NCBI GenBank assembly: GCA_947493285.1
Contig: CANLQH010000001.1
Location: 1 to 64,000, forward strand
Direction of reading: 5' to 3'
DNA: 64,000 bases
Source: an uncultured Tenacibaculum sp.
GTDB taxonomy: Bacteria > Bacteroidota > Bacteroidia > Flavobacteriales > Flavobacteriaceae
How positions within the stretch are numbered: position 1 is the stretch's first letter; each line of letters begins with the position of its first letter. The notes under the pieces were generated by a model. It made no database searches, was not told the DNA's origin, and worked only from the letters and a program-made list of their open reading frames with translations. Positions 49,471 to 58,497 of this stretch are shown in pieces. Position numbers and translations under genes: made by a program.

Positions 49471-51288
49471 ATGGTAGAACTGGCAGGTATTATTATTTTA
49501 GGAATTTTAGCACAATGGTTTGCGTGGAAGTTTAAAATCCCCGCAATTTTGCCTTTAATATTAATAGGTTTGTTTGTTGGCCCGATTGCGGCAGAGTTTT
49601 TAAGTTCTGATGGAAGTAAGTGGATTGAGCCTATATGGAATGGTGAAAAAGGATTATTTCCTGGAGATGGGTTATTTTATTTTGTGTCACTTGCAATTAG
49701 TATTATTCTTTTTGAAGGAGGGTTAACTTTGAAGAAAAGTGAAATAACTACTGTTGGGCCAGTAATTACTAAGCTTATTACACTTGGTTCGGCAGTAACT
49801 TTTGTTGTATCAGGAATAGTTACTCATTACTTATTAGGTTTAGGATGGGAAATTTCTTTGTTATTCTCTGCATTAATTATTGTAACGGGGCCTACAGTAA
49901 TTTCTCCGATTCTAAGGAATATTCCTTTAAAGAAGGATGTAGCTGCTGTATTAAAATGGGAAGGTATTTTAATTGATCCTATTGGTGCATTAGCAGCTGT
50001 ATTAGTTTTTGAATTTATTAGTGTTGGTGGGGGAAGTGGTTTTACAAAAACTGCGTTAATAGAGTTTGGTAAAATTTTACTTTTCGGATTAACCTTTGGA
50101 TTCACCTTTGCACATGGATTGATTTTTATTATTAATAAAAAATTAGTTCCTCATTATTTACTAAATGTAGTTTCATTATCGTTAGTGTTATTTGTATTTG
50201 TATTATCAGATTTATTTGCTCACGAATCAGGATTATTATCAGTAGTTGTAATGGGTATGGTAATAGCGAATAGCAATTTAAAAAGCTTAGATGAGCTATT
50301 ATATTTTAAAGAATCGTTATCGGTATTACTAATTTCAATTTTATTTATTCTTCTTGCGGCTAATATGAATATTAGTGAATTAATGCTAATTTTTAATTGG
50401 AAAGCATTAGCACTTTTTGCAATTGTAATTTTAGTAGTAAGACCTTTATCCGTTTTCTTAAGTACTCATAATTCTACATTAAAATTAAATGAAAAACTAT
50501 TTATTAGTTGGGTTGGTCCTAGAGGAATTGTTGCAGCTGGTATAGCTTCATTATTTGGTACAAAACTGATGAAGCAAGGAGTGGCAGGAGCAGAGTATAT
50601 TACGCCATTAGTGTTTATGATTGTATTAGGTACTGTTTTATTGAATGCCACTACTGCAAGAATGTTTGCAAAAGTTGTAGGTGTGTTTTTAAAGAGTTCA
50701 GAATCAATTGCAATTATTGGAGCATCTGATGCGGCTAGAGTTATAGCAAAATATTTAATGAATAATGGTCGAAGAGTAGTATTATTAGATCAAAACAAAA
50801 GTTATATTGAAAAGGCAAGAAAAAATGGTATAGAAGCTTTTGATATTGATATTTACAATGATTCTTTAGACGATAATGCAGAGCTCAACGATGTAGGGTA
50901 TTTAATTGCAATGACAGGAAGTGATGAAGTAAATAAATATGCAATCAATCAGTTTTCTGAAATCTATGGTGAAAAAGGAAATTATAGATTGGCAAGTTTA
51001 AATGAAGTAAAAAATAAAATCTCTGAAAATGAAGATGTATTATTTACGCCTAATGATGATTATATTAATTTAAACGAGAGTGCTAGAGATTATCCTAATG
51101 TTAATGAGGTAGCAGTAAGTTCTAAAGAAGACTTTCAAAATAAACTTGAATTGATTAATAAAGAATTAAAATCGATTCCTTTATTTGTTAAGAAAAACAA
51201 CACTATCGAAGTAATTCCTGAGCTTAATGTAGCTTCAATTAATGGAGATAATAGTATTATTTATTTAGGTAAGAAAATAGAGTTTTAG
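49471..51288 (+). CDS. Cation:proton antiporter (CPA family) with TrkA-N-like domain
   Basis: 605 residues. About 12 transmembrane segments with the CPA signature LFEGGLTLKKSEI, GPTVISPILRNIPLK, WEGILIDPIGALAAVLVFEF (the Asp-Pro of the ion site) and SWVGPRGIVAAGIASLFG. The cytoplasmic C-terminus has a Rossmann-like TrkA-N domain (about 408-520; IAIIGASDAARVIAKYLMNNGRRVVLLDQNKSYIEKARKNG) that senses nucleotides. Exchanges Na+ or K+ for protons, fitting a marine organism. Divergent from the USP-SulP pair and convergent with dnaX, overlapping it by 4 bases. Confidence 0.93.
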   Translation: MVELAGIIILGILAQWFAWKFKIPAILPLILIGLFVGPIAAEFLSSDGSKWIEPIWNGEKGLFPGDGLFYFVSLAISIILFEGGLTLKKSEITTVGPVITKLITLGSAVTFVVSGIVTHYLLGLGWEISLLFSALIIVTGPTVISPILRNIPLKKDVAAVLKWEGILIDPIGALAAVLVFEFISVGGGSGFTKTALIEFGKILLFGLTFGFTFAHGLIFIINKKLVPHYLLNVVSLSLVLFVFVLSDLFAHESGLLSVVVMGMVIANSNLKSLDELLYFKESLSVLLISILFILLAANMNISELMLIFNWKALALFAIVILVVRPLSVFLSTHNSTLKLNEKLFISWVGPRGIVAAGIASLFGTKLMKQGVAGAEYITPLVFMIVLGTVLLNATTARMFAKVVGVFLKSSESIAIIGASDAARVIAKYLMNNGRRVVLLDQNKSYIEKARKNGIEAFDIDIYNDSLDDNAELNDVGYLIAMTGSDEVNKYAINQFSEIYGEKGNYRLASLNEVKNKISENEDVLFTPNDDYINLNESARDYPNVNEVAVSSKEDFQNKLELINKELKSIPLFVKKNNTIEVIPELNVASINGDNSIIYLGKKIEF

Positions 51289-52982
51289 AGATCTAAACCA
51301 AACGTATTTTTTAGTTTCTCAATTAAAGGATTTTTCTCCTTTAGTTTTTCATACTTTTCATTAGGTGTATAGGCAAACTTTTTTTCAACAGTTTCATTTA
51401 CTACAACTTTAATTTGAAGACCATAATTATTAAACTGTTCTCTTAAAAAACGTAATAACTTAGGTTTTCCTTTTTCTAACTGAGTTTTCATAAAATCACT
51501 AGGAAGTGAAAACTGTATTTCAAAATTAGCACCTAAAAGTGGTGTGTTTGAAGCAATAACTGCTGCAATACTTTTTTCTCCTTCTTCTTGAAGTTTAAAA
51601 AAGTATTTTTTCCAAGAAGCCTCTAGTTGCTCTTGAGTAAAAGGAGTTCTTGGGTGATTGTCGTAATTTTCTTCTTCATCTAAAGTGCTTTTAATTTCCT
51701 TTTTTTGATGAATACTTTTTAATGATAAAGCAGAAATACGACGTTTTATATTCTTTAAAATAGGTTTGGCAACTTCTGTTTTTGTTTCAGTAATTTTTGG
51801 TGTTACTGAAACTGGTTTTGGAGTTTGAACAGTTTTATTTACTGCTACTTGTTTTTTTACAGTAGGAGATAAAGAAGTGAAAAAAGTAGCAGGAATTATG
51901 TAGTTGCTAGATTTTTTTTTTGCTCCATCAAAAGTGATAGAGGCTATTTGCATTATGGTAAGTTCTACCAATAATCTTTGATTTTTACTACCTCGGTACT
52001 TTAAATCACAATCATTAGCCTTATCAATAGCTTGCAATAAAAACTGCATGTTTGCTTTACTAGCTTGCTCTAAATACTTTTTCTTAGTATTGTCTCCAAC
52101 TTCTAACAAGGCAACTGTAGCTGCATCTTTAGCAACTAATAAATCTCTAAAATGAGAAGCTAATCCGTTAATAAAATGATGTCCTTCAAATCCTTTACTT
52201 AACACATCGTTAAAAGCCATTAATACTTCTGGTATTTTGTTTTCTAACAATAAATCAGTCATATTAAAATATACATCGTAATCTAAAACATTTAGATTTT
52301 GAGTAACCGCTTCACGAGTTAAATTATTACCAGAAAAACTAACCACTCTATCAAAGATTGATAAAGCATCACGCATTGCTCCATCTGCTTTTTGAGCTAT
52401 AATATGTAATGCATCATCATCAGCAGTAATTTGTTCTTTTTCAGCAATAGATTTTAAATAATTTTTGGCATCTAAAACACCAATTCGTTTAAAATCAAAA
52501 ATTTGACAACGAGATAAAATCGTCGGAATAATTTTATGCTTTTCGGTAGTTGCTAAAATAAAAATCGCATGTGCAGGTGGTTCCTCTAAAGTCTTTAAAA
52601 AAGCATTAAAAGCTGCTTGCGAAAGCATGTGAACCTCATCAATAATATAAACTTTGTATTTACCAGTTTGAGGCGGAATACGAACCTGATCAGTTAAATT
52701 ACGAATATCATCAACCGAGTTATTTGACGCGGCATCTAATTCAAAAATATTAAAAGCAAAATCTTCGTCAGCATTCGTAGCGTCTTCTTGATTTATTCTC
52801 TTAGCTAAAATACGAGCACACGAAGTTTTACCAACTCCACGAGGTCCGGTAAATAATAAAGCTTGTGCTAAATGGTTATTTTTTATAGCATTTTCTAACG
52901 TATTGGTGATGGCTTGTTGGCCAACCACATCTTCAAAATTTTGAGGACGATATTTACGCGCTGATACTATAAAATGCTCCAT
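51285..52982 (-). CDS. dnaX: DNA polymerase III subunit gamma/tau
   Basis: 565 residues. Clamp-loader AAA+ ATPase with Walker A TGPRGVGKTSCARIL (about 44-58), VYIIDEVHMLSQAAFNAFLKTLEEPP (Walker B) and LATTEKHKIIPTILSRCQIFDF (sensor region). The four zinc-binding Cys found between Walker A and Walker B in most bacterial DnaX are missing: the segment reads RINQEDATNADEDFAFNIFELDAASNN, as I recall for flavobacteria. The C-terminal ~200 residues form the tau-like tail. The start ATG is preceded by a full consensus promoter. Convergent overlap with the antiporter is 4 bases. Confidence 0.96.
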   Translation of the reverse strand: MEHFIVSARKYRPQNFEDVVGQQAITNTLENAIKNNHLAQALLFTGPRGVGKTSCARILAKRINQEDATNADEDFAFNIFELDAASNNSVDDIRNLTDQVRIPPQTGKYKVYIIDEVHMLSQAAFNAFLKTLEEPPAHAIFILATTEKHKIIPTILSRCQIFDFKRIGVLDAKNYLKSIAEKEQITADDDALHIIAQKADGAMRDALSIFDRVVSFSGNNLTREAVTQNLNVLDYDVYFNMTDLLLENKIPEVLMAFNDVLSKGFEGHHFINGLASHFRDLLVAKDAATVALLEVGDNTKKKYLEQASKANMQFLLQAIDKANDCDLKYRGSKNQRLLVELTIMQIASITFDGAKKKSSNYIIPATFFTSLSPTVKKQVAVNKTVQTPKPVSVTPKITETKTEVAKPILKNIKRRISALSLKSIHQKKEIKSTLDEEENYDNHPRTPFTQEQLEASWKKYFFKLQEEGEKSIAAVIASNTPLLGANFEIQFSLPSDFMKTQLEKGKPKLLRFLREQFNNYGLQIKVVVNETVEKKFAYTPNEKYEKLKEKNPLIEKLKNTFGLDL

Positions 52983-53004
52983 TAATTATTGTAGTTTACA
53001 TGAA

Positions 53005-53036
53005 CAAAAATAGAAAACCGAATTACAACACGCAAA
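53005..53036 (-). promoter_or_regulatory. Consensus promoter of dnaX
   Basis: On the minus strand TTTG (53036-53033), exactly 20 bases, TATTTTTG (53012-53005). Full match to the TTTG-N19/21-TAnnTTTG promoter of Bacteroidota, 22 bases before the ATG. Confidence 0.75.
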
Positions 53037-53121
53037 CAAATTTCTTAAGGAAAGATTAAAGTTGTAAACAATTGTATGTACACAGTTTTTAGTACGACCA
53101 ACTTAAAAAAATATATAATAT

Positions 53122-53778
53122 ATGAGAATATTACGATCTGTTATTTTAATAACAATTGCTTTGTTAACCTTTTCATTTGTAAAAGTAAATAATAGCAATA
53201 AATATGAAGAAAAGATTACGGGTATTAGTCAAGAAAAAGATTTGAAAGTAGCCTATTTTGCAAGTGGATGTTTTTGGTGTGTTGAAGCTGTTTTTGAAAA
53301 TGTAAGAGGGGTAGAGGAAGCAGTTTCTGGTTATGCAGGAGGACATACTAAAAATCCAACATATCAAAAAATAGGAACTGGTAGAACTGGACACTCTGAA
53401 ACGGTGGCGGTTTATTACAATCCGAAGATAGTGAGTTTTCAAACATTGATAGATGTTTATTACGGATCGCATAATCCTACAACTAAAAACGGACAGCATC
53501 CAGATTATGGAAGTCAATATAGATCTATCGCATTTTATAATAATAACAATGAAAAAGAAATTATTGACAGAACCATTAAGAAGTTAAATAAAGAAATTTA
53601 TAAAGGGAAAATAGCAACTGAAGTAACTAAGTTAACAAAGTTTTATCCTGCAGAGGATTATCATCAAAATTATGAGCGATTGCATCCTAATAATCCTTAT
53701 GTAAGAAATGTATCGATTCCTAGATTAAATCGTTTTAAGAAAAAGTTTCCTGAATTGCTTAAAAAAGAAAAGCATTAA
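53122..53778 (+). CDS. msrA: Peptide-methionine (S)-S-oxide reductase, exported
   Basis: 218 residues. The MsrA core begins with VAYFASGCFWCVEAVFENVRGVEEAVSGYAGGHTKNPTY, catalytic Cys in GCFWC (about residue 51), followed by GRTGHSETVAVYYNP, SQYRSIAFY and FYPAEDYHQNY. The N-terminal ~22 residues are a signal or membrane-anchor sequence (SVILITIALLTFSFVKV), so repair of oxidised methionine takes place outside the cytoplasm. No second Cys cluster at the C-terminus, so reduction probably depends on an external partner. Ends before a bidirectional terminator. Confidence 0.95.
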   Translation: MRILRSVILITIALLTFSFVKVNNSNKYEEKITGISQEKDLKVAYFASGCFWCVEAVFENVRGVEEAVSGYAGGHTKNPTYQKIGTGRTGHSETVAVYYNPKIVSFQTLIDVYYGSHNPTTKNGQHPDYGSQYRSIAFYNNNNEKEIIDRTIKKLNKEIYKGKIATEVTKLTKFYPAEDYHQNYERLHPNNPYVRNVSIPRLNRFKKKFPELLKKEKH

Positions 53779-53812
53779 AACTTTATTAAGTTAAAGTTTG
53801 TTTATATAAAAA

Positions 53813-53840
53813 GAAAACTCCCCAATTTGGGGAGTTTCTT
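53813..53840. terminator. Bidirectional rho-independent terminator
   Basis: AAACTCCCC (53815-53823) and GGGGAGTTT (53829-53837) with a 5-base AATTT loop; T-rich on one side, A-rich on the other. Between msrA and the leftward receptor operon. Confidence 0.85.
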
Positions 53841-53870
53841 ATAACTTAATTTTTCACAATATTATTTAAA

Positions 53871-54431
53871 TTACTGTACAGTAATAGGGAAGCTAACTTG
53901 AATATCAGTTTCTCCACCAGCATTAGCAATGTTTCCTTCTTTTACACCACTTGCACTTTTATTAGGCTCATGTCTTAATGTAACAACATAAGTTCCAGTG
54001 CCAGCACTTCCTGTAGCAACAGTAAAATTAATACCTACTGGATTACCATTCGAATCGTTTGTCCCAGCATAAGTAAAGGTACCAGAAACTCCGTTTGAGC
54101 TATAAAAAAATTGATGTTCATCTGCTTCTTCAGCAACTTCCTCTGTAATGTTTTCAGCAGGGCTTTCTAACTCATTTAATAAGGTGATTACACCAGTATA
54201 AGTTGTATTAGCTACTAGAGTACCACCAGTAACAACTGGTGCAGTTGGCCCTTCTCCGTCTGTGTCTTTACTTTCTAATGTTACGGTAGTTCCACCTCCA
54301 TTTGGAGTTAATACTACTCTCATAGTTGTAATAACTTCTTCTTCATTTATTACTACTGGATCATCATCTGAACAAGAAGTAATAGTTAATGCAGAAATAA
54401 ATAATACGGCTAATAATTTAATATGTTTCAT
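53871..54431 (-). CDS. Lipoprotein partner of the TonB-dependent receptor
   Basis: 186 residues. Lipoprotein signal with Cys20 (FISALTITSC-SDDD). The mature part is a beta-rich domain with a conserved-looking acidic stretch (EEVAEEADEHQFFYSS) and the closing LRHEPNKSASGVKEGNIANAGGETDIQVSFPITV, a pattern I associate with small flavobacterial lipoproteins encoded after metal-related TonB receptors. The DEH segment could bind a metal. It follows the receptor gene by 11 bases. Inferred role: surface or periplasmic accessory in uptake of a metal or metal complex; the exact ligand is unknown. Confidence 0.8.
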   Translation of the reverse strand: MKHIKLLAVLFISALTITSCSDDDPVVINEEEVITTMRVVLTPNGGGTTVTLESKDTDGEGPTAPVVTGGTLVANTTYTGVITLLNELESPAENITEEVAEEADEHQFFYSSNGVSGTFTYAGTNDSNGNPVGINFTVATGSAGTGTYVVTLRHEPNKSASGVKEGNIANAGGETDIQVSFPITVQ

Positions 54432-54442
54432 TTTATGTTTTT

Positions 54443-56851
54443 TTAATAATTAATTTTTAATTGAATTTTAAAATTTCTTCCAAGATCATCAGCAAAGTAT
54501 CTTAATCGATTTAGATAATTCCTATAGTTTTCATTTAAAACATTATCTACAGAAAAATTTAAATTTAAATTTGTTTTAGATAATTTAAAATCAAATCCTG
54601 TAGAAAAATTTAATACATGATATGCTGATGGGGGAGTGCTAACATCTACAGTTACGAAACGATCTTCAAGTGGTAAATAAGCTTGAAAATTATTGTTTGG
54701 AAACTCATTTTGTTCAGCATTAAATTCGCTTTCTATAGAAGCGTAAAAATTTTTCCAATTTTCTTTTTTGAAAACTAGAGAGGTTACTGTTTTAAAAGGA
54801 GGTATATCTATCAGTGGTCTATTGCCTGATAAATCTCTTCCTTTTAAAAGCGAACTTTTGTTTGTTAATGCAAAATTATCTGTTGGTTGATATGATATGT
54901 TGGTATCAATCCCAAATAACTGTGCGTTAACTTGTTTATAAGACCATACAGGGAAAGCACCTCTATTGGTTGTTTCTTCTCCAGTTGGTTCTATGTAAAT
55001 AAAATCTTTAATATGATTATAAAAACCTTCAACAACAATGTTCAACTTATTACTGTTGTAAGCATATGAAGCAGAAAATCTATTAGATGTTTCTGTTTGC
55101 ATACGTAAGTCACCAATTTCTATTCTTGCTGCAGAGTGATGTAAACCATCACTAAACAATTCAGAAGGATTTGGAGCTCTATTAGCCAAACCATAGTTAA
55201 TAATAAATGAATTCGTATCATTAAGATTATAAGTCAACCCTAATGATGTAGAAATATTATTATATGTAAATTTTGGATTTGTTAAAAGTTGAGAACCTGG
55301 TGCATTAGGATCTATTATTATACTACTAAAATCATTTTGATAATTCAAATTATCCCATCTACTTTGTAGATAAAACTTCTTTGCATTAATATGCTCTAAA
55401 TCGTATCGAATTCCTCCAGATAAGATCATATCGTCAAATTTTAAATTAGCAATTGCATAAGCACCAAAACTAAGTTTATCATAATCGGGTATTAATCTTC
55501 TAACTTCTGTAATAGGGTCTGGAAAATTATTTTGATATAACCCATTAATTCCGAATTTATAAACATGATCTGGATCTGCATCTAAATTAAAATCAGCTTT
55601 AAAGTTATGAGTAGTTAAATCTAAGTCTACTGCTTGTAAATTTTTTCTATCTCCAATTCTTCTATCAAACTCTAATCTGTTGTTAGATTGAAAATCGTAT
55701 TGTAATGATAGTTTACCAAAACCTTTAAATCTTTTATAATAAGCAGCTTTTAATAAGTGATGTGTTACATCTTGCTTAGGATTATCAATATCATAGCTAA
55801 AGTTATTAATAAAAAGAGGTACTGGGCTTTCAATTGCATCAACTAAATCAGCTATATTACCAAAATGGGATGCTCTTAAAATACCTATTTCATTAGTTAG
55901 GTAGCTGTAAAATAATTCAAAACCTTTTTCGAATTCTTTTTTACCAGCATTAAAGGTAAAAGCTTTTGAATTGATTCCGGTATTTGTTAAATTATAGTTT
56001 GCAGCTTCAAAATCTCCAGCTCTTTTAAATGATGCTTGACCATTAATAAACCACCCACTTTTAAAACTTTTATTTAAATTTGAAGTTGCAGAAAATAAAC
56101 GACCATTGGTTTGCTGAGAAATTATACTCTTTCCGTATAAAGTATCTTTATTAATAGTACTTTTAATAGGGTTTATAATTACAACGCCACCAATAGCATC
56201 ACCACCATATTGTAATGCATTGGCTCCTTTAATAACTGAAATAGTTTTAGCAGCGTTAACATCTATATTAGGTGCGTGTTCAATTCCCCATTCTTGGTCT
56301 TGAAGTCTAACGTTATTGAAAGAAACAAGAACTCTACTACCGTTTAAACCGTTAATTACTGGTTTAACAATACTATTACCGGTGTTTATAGATGAAACCC
56401 CAGTGATGTTTTTTAAAGCATCACCTAAAGAAGCGTCACTAAACTTTTCTAATGTTTGTGTTTTAATTAAAGTTTCTTGGGCTGTTTTAGTTTTTAAACC
56501 AATAGCTCCTTTTACATTAACTTCATTTAATTCTTCTTCATGGTGCTCTAAATCAATAATTTTATAAACATCTTTAGTAATGTTTAATTCAAAAATTAGA
56601 GGGTCGCAAGCAACGTGAGATATTTCGACTATAATTTTACCAGCACATGTTTTTGGTAATGAAAATTTTCCTTTAAAATTAGTTGTGGTGTATTTGTTTT
56701 GGTTCTTTATATAAACAGTAGCACCAACTATTGGAGATTTATCATGGAAATCTTCTACCAAACCAGAAAATGTGTAGTTACAATTCTGACTTTTTACTTT
56801 ACTAAAACTTAGTAACAGTAAAAAAATCAAAATGATACGTTTTGATTTCAT
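54443..56851 (-). CDS. TonB-dependent outer membrane receptor
   Basis: 802 residues. Signal peptide (IILIFLLLLSFSKVKSQ), a carboxypeptidase-regulatory-like domain (about 25-105; YTFSGLVEDFHDKSPIVGATVYIKN), then the plug (about 125-235; LGDALKNITGVSSINTGNSIVKPVINGLNGSRVLVSFNNVRLQDQEWG ... VIKGANALQYGGDAIGGVVIINP) and a 22-strand barrel ending FKIQLKINY. The HHEEELNEV segment and the GIEHAPNID plug loop recall ZnuD-like metal receptors. Imports a ligand across the outer membrane using TonB energy. Sits between a small His/Cys-rich exported protein and a lipoprotein, which favours zinc or another transition metal as ligand; this is inference. Confidence 0.92.
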   Translation of the reverse strand: MKSKRIILIFLLLLSFSKVKSQNCNYTFSGLVEDFHDKSPIVGATVYIKNQNKYTTTNFKGKFSLPKTCAGKIIVEISHVACDPLIFELNITKDVYKIIDLEHHEEELNEVNVKGAIGLKTKTAQETLIKTQTLEKFSDASLGDALKNITGVSSINTGNSIVKPVINGLNGSRVLVSFNNVRLQDQEWGIEHAPNIDVNAAKTISVIKGANALQYGGDAIGGVVIINPIKSTINKDTLYGKSIISQQTNGRLFSATSNLNKSFKSGWFINGQASFKRAGDFEAANYNLTNTGINSKAFTFNAGKKEFEKGFELFYSYLTNEIGILRASHFGNIADLVDAIESPVPLFINNFSYDIDNPKQDVTHHLLKAAYYKRFKGFGKLSLQYDFQSNNRLEFDRRIGDRKNLQAVDLDLTTHNFKADFNLDADPDHVYKFGINGLYQNNFPDPITEVRRLIPDYDKLSFGAYAIANLKFDDMILSGGIRYDLEHINAKKFYLQSRWDNLNYQNDFSSIIIDPNAPGSQLLTNPKFTYNNISTSLGLTYNLNDTNSFIINYGLANRAPNPSELFSDGLHHSAARIEIGDLRMQTETSNRFSASYAYNSNKLNIVVEGFYNHIKDFIYIEPTGEETTNRGAFPVWSYKQVNAQLFGIDTNISYQPTDNFALTNKSSLLKGRDLSGNRPLIDIPPFKTVTSLVFKKENWKNFYASIESEFNAEQNEFPNNNFQAYLPLEDRFVTVDVSTPPSAYHVLNFSTGFDFKLSKTNLNLNFSVDNVLNENYRNYLNRLRYFADDLGRNFKIQLKINY

Positions 56852-56886
56852 TTAAGATTTTATTTTTAATTTAATTTATGTGATAA

Positions 56887-57207
56887 CTAAATTAAATTAA
56901 AAGGAGGTCCTCTAGGTAGGGTTTTTACAACATGATGAACCGGAATAAATTGCGGTTGTAAGTTAAATCGAGTTTTAAAATAAGCAATATGTATTAAATT
57001 GTATTCTGAATTAAAATCGAGTGAAAAAACTTCAAAATTAAAATTCAATATAGAACAATCTAATTCTTGCTCATGAAAGTGATGTTCATTTGTAGATGAA
57101 CAAACAGTATGTTTATGGTTTTCAAAAGTATGCGCGAATAGTATTGCTGAAGGTAGCAGCAATATCAAAATACTTAGAAGGGCAATATGTCTTTTTAAAC
57201 TAAACAT
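56887..57207 (-). CDS. Small exported His/Cys-rich protein upstream of the receptor
   Basis: 106 residues from the ATG at 57207. A TTG start 15 bases upstream overlaps the promoter element TACATTTG and is rejected. N-terminal hydrophobic signal (HIALLSILILLLPSAILFAH) is followed by a metal-ligand-rich stretch (HTFENHKHTVCSSTNEHHFHEQELDC: 7 His, 2 Cys) and a C-terminus ending LPRGPPFNLI, a tail common to such proteins in Bacteroidota. It heads the receptor operon. Inferred role: periplasmic metal binding or sensing linked to the TonB receptor. Confidence 0.8.
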   Translation of the reverse strand: MFSLKRHIALLSILILLLPSAILFAHTFENHKHTVCSSTNEHHFHEQELDCSILNFNFEVFSLDFNSEYNLIHIAYFKTRFNLQPQFIPVHHVVKTLPRGPPFNLI

Positions 57208-57219
57208 GAATTTGAAACA

Positions 57220-57251
57220 CAAATGTATTAAAAAAAAAGACCTAATGGCAA
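57220..57251 (-). promoter_or_regulatory. Promoter of the metal-receptor operon
   Basis: Minus strand TTG (57251-57249), 21 bases, TACATTTG (57227-57220). Exact -7 element, 12 bases before the ATG at 57207. It partly overlaps the terminator of the upstream terC operon. Confidence 0.6.
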
Positions 57252-57273
57252 TTTTATCATCAGGTCTTTTTTT
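57232..57273 (-). terminator. Terminator of the purB-terC operon
   Basis: A-rich arm plus GACCTAATG (about 57232-57247) pairs with CATCAGGTC and a T-run (about 57258-57273) with one mismatch; on the minus strand it ends in a long T-run. Confidence 0.8.
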
Positions 57274-57300
57274 AAACTTATTAAAGTTTTCTTAATTGTG

Positions 57301-58077
57301 TTATTTTTTTGAATTCCCTCTCATTCTCATGTTTAACATTTCTACTAATAAAGAGAAAGTGATTGCAAAGTATAAATATCCTTTAGGAATGGTTCCCATT
57401 TCTTCACCAAATAATACCGCATGCGATAAGTGAGCACTTTCAGCAATCAACATAAACCCAATTAATATTAAGAATGATAACCCTAACATTTGTATAGTAG
57501 GGTGCTTATTTACAAACTTACCAACTGGGTTCGCAAATAACATCATAATAATCATTGATAATATTACAGAGGTAATCATAATAACCATTGCACCTTCAAC
57601 ACCATTTGTCATACCAACAGCAGTTAAAATAGAATCGAAAGAGAATACTATATTAATTAAAGTGATTTGAATAATAGCTTGCGTAAGAGTATATCCCTTT
57701 TTAGTTTTTCCATCATTAGAATCTTCCTCTTGACCTTCTACTTTATGGTGAATCTCTTTGGTACTTTTATATAATAAAAAAAGTCCACCAGCAAATAAAA
57801 TTAAAGCTTGTCCTGTAACTCCAGTTTTAAACCATGATAGGTCTATGTGAAATAAAGGAGCATTCATGGCTATAAGTAAAGAAATACCAAATAATAGCAC
57901 AATACGTAGCAACATAGCTAGTACCAAACCAATATTAGTTGCTTTTTTTTGTTGATTTTCTGGTAACTTATTCGCAGCGATTGATATAAAAATAATATTA
58001 TCAATACCTAAAACGATTTCTAAAAATGTTAAGGTTACTAATGCACCCCAAGTATCGGGTTGTAAGAAAATTTCCAT
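57301..58077 (-). CDS. TerC family membrane protein
   Basis: 258 residues, seven to eight hydrophobic segments. TerC signatures: LTFLEIVLGIDNIIFISIAANKLP with the acidic EIVLGIDN in the first helix, and the matching INIVFSFDSILTAVGMT in the middle, which together form the metal path in this family. A Lys/Glu/Asp-rich loop (KEIHHKVEGQEEDSNDGKTKKG) lies between. TerC proteins are linked to manganese export and to metal loading of secreted enzymes, and to tellurite resistance. Follows the small lipoprotein by 3 bases in the purB operon. Confidence 0.93.
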   Translation of the reverse strand: MEIFLQPDTWGALVTLTFLEIVLGIDNIIFISIAANKLPENQQKKATNIGLVLAMLLRIVLLFGISLLIAMNAPLFHIDLSWFKTGVTGQALILFAGGLFLLYKSTKEIHHKVEGQEEDSNDGKTKKGYTLTQAIIQITLINIVFSFDSILTAVGMTNGVEGAMVIMITSVILSMIIMMLFANPVGKFVNKHPTIQMLGLSFLILIGFMLIAESAHLSHAVLFGEEMGTIPKGYLYFAITFSLLVEMLNMRMRGNSKK

Positions 58078-58080
58078 AGT

Positions 58081-58497
58081 TTATTTTACTTTATATACAG
58101 TTCCTTTTTGTTTAAAGTTTGAATAACCAATTCTTGCAGTAAAGCTATACGAAGTATCAGTTACTTTTGTAATTTGTACAAATATAGGATCTTTATCTAA
58201 ATCTGTTTTTGGGTTTTTCATTCGCAAGCTATATGCGAAATTGTTTTTCCATTTAATGTAAAGCGTATCTATTTTTGTAGTTTCTTTTTCTGTAACTAGG
58301 CTATCAGTAGAAATACTAACTTTTTTAGTGTATCGCTCTATTTGTAAACTGTCTTTTCTAATAATCACAGTTTTTCCGTAGTTATCGCTTGCAGGTATTT
58401 CAAAAGTTCCAAATTTAAAACGTAAAGGATCTCCTTTTTTTTCTGGTGAGCATGAAAAAACTAAAAATAAGACTAAAAAAGCGTAAAAATATTTCAT
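58081..58497 (-). CDS. Hypothetical lipoprotein between purB and terC
   Basis: 138 residues. Lipoprotein signal FYAFLVLFLVFSC-SPEK (Cys16). The mature region is a beta-rich domain (FKFGTFEIPASDNYGKTVIIRKDSLQIERYTKK ... TSYSFTARIGYSNFKQKGTVYKV) typical of small flavobacterial lipoproteins. Such genes next to purB in this family are sometimes mislabelled DNA topoisomerase. Its ATG overlaps the purB stop (TAATG), so translation is coupled. Function unknown. Confidence 0.8.
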   Translation of the reverse strand: MKYFYAFLVLFLVFSCSPEKKGDPLRFKFGTFEIPASDNYGKTVIIRKDSLQIERYTKKVSISTDSLVTEKETTKIDTLYIKWKNNFAYSLRMKNPKTDLDKDPIFVQITKVTDTSYSFTARIGYSNFKQKGTVYKVK

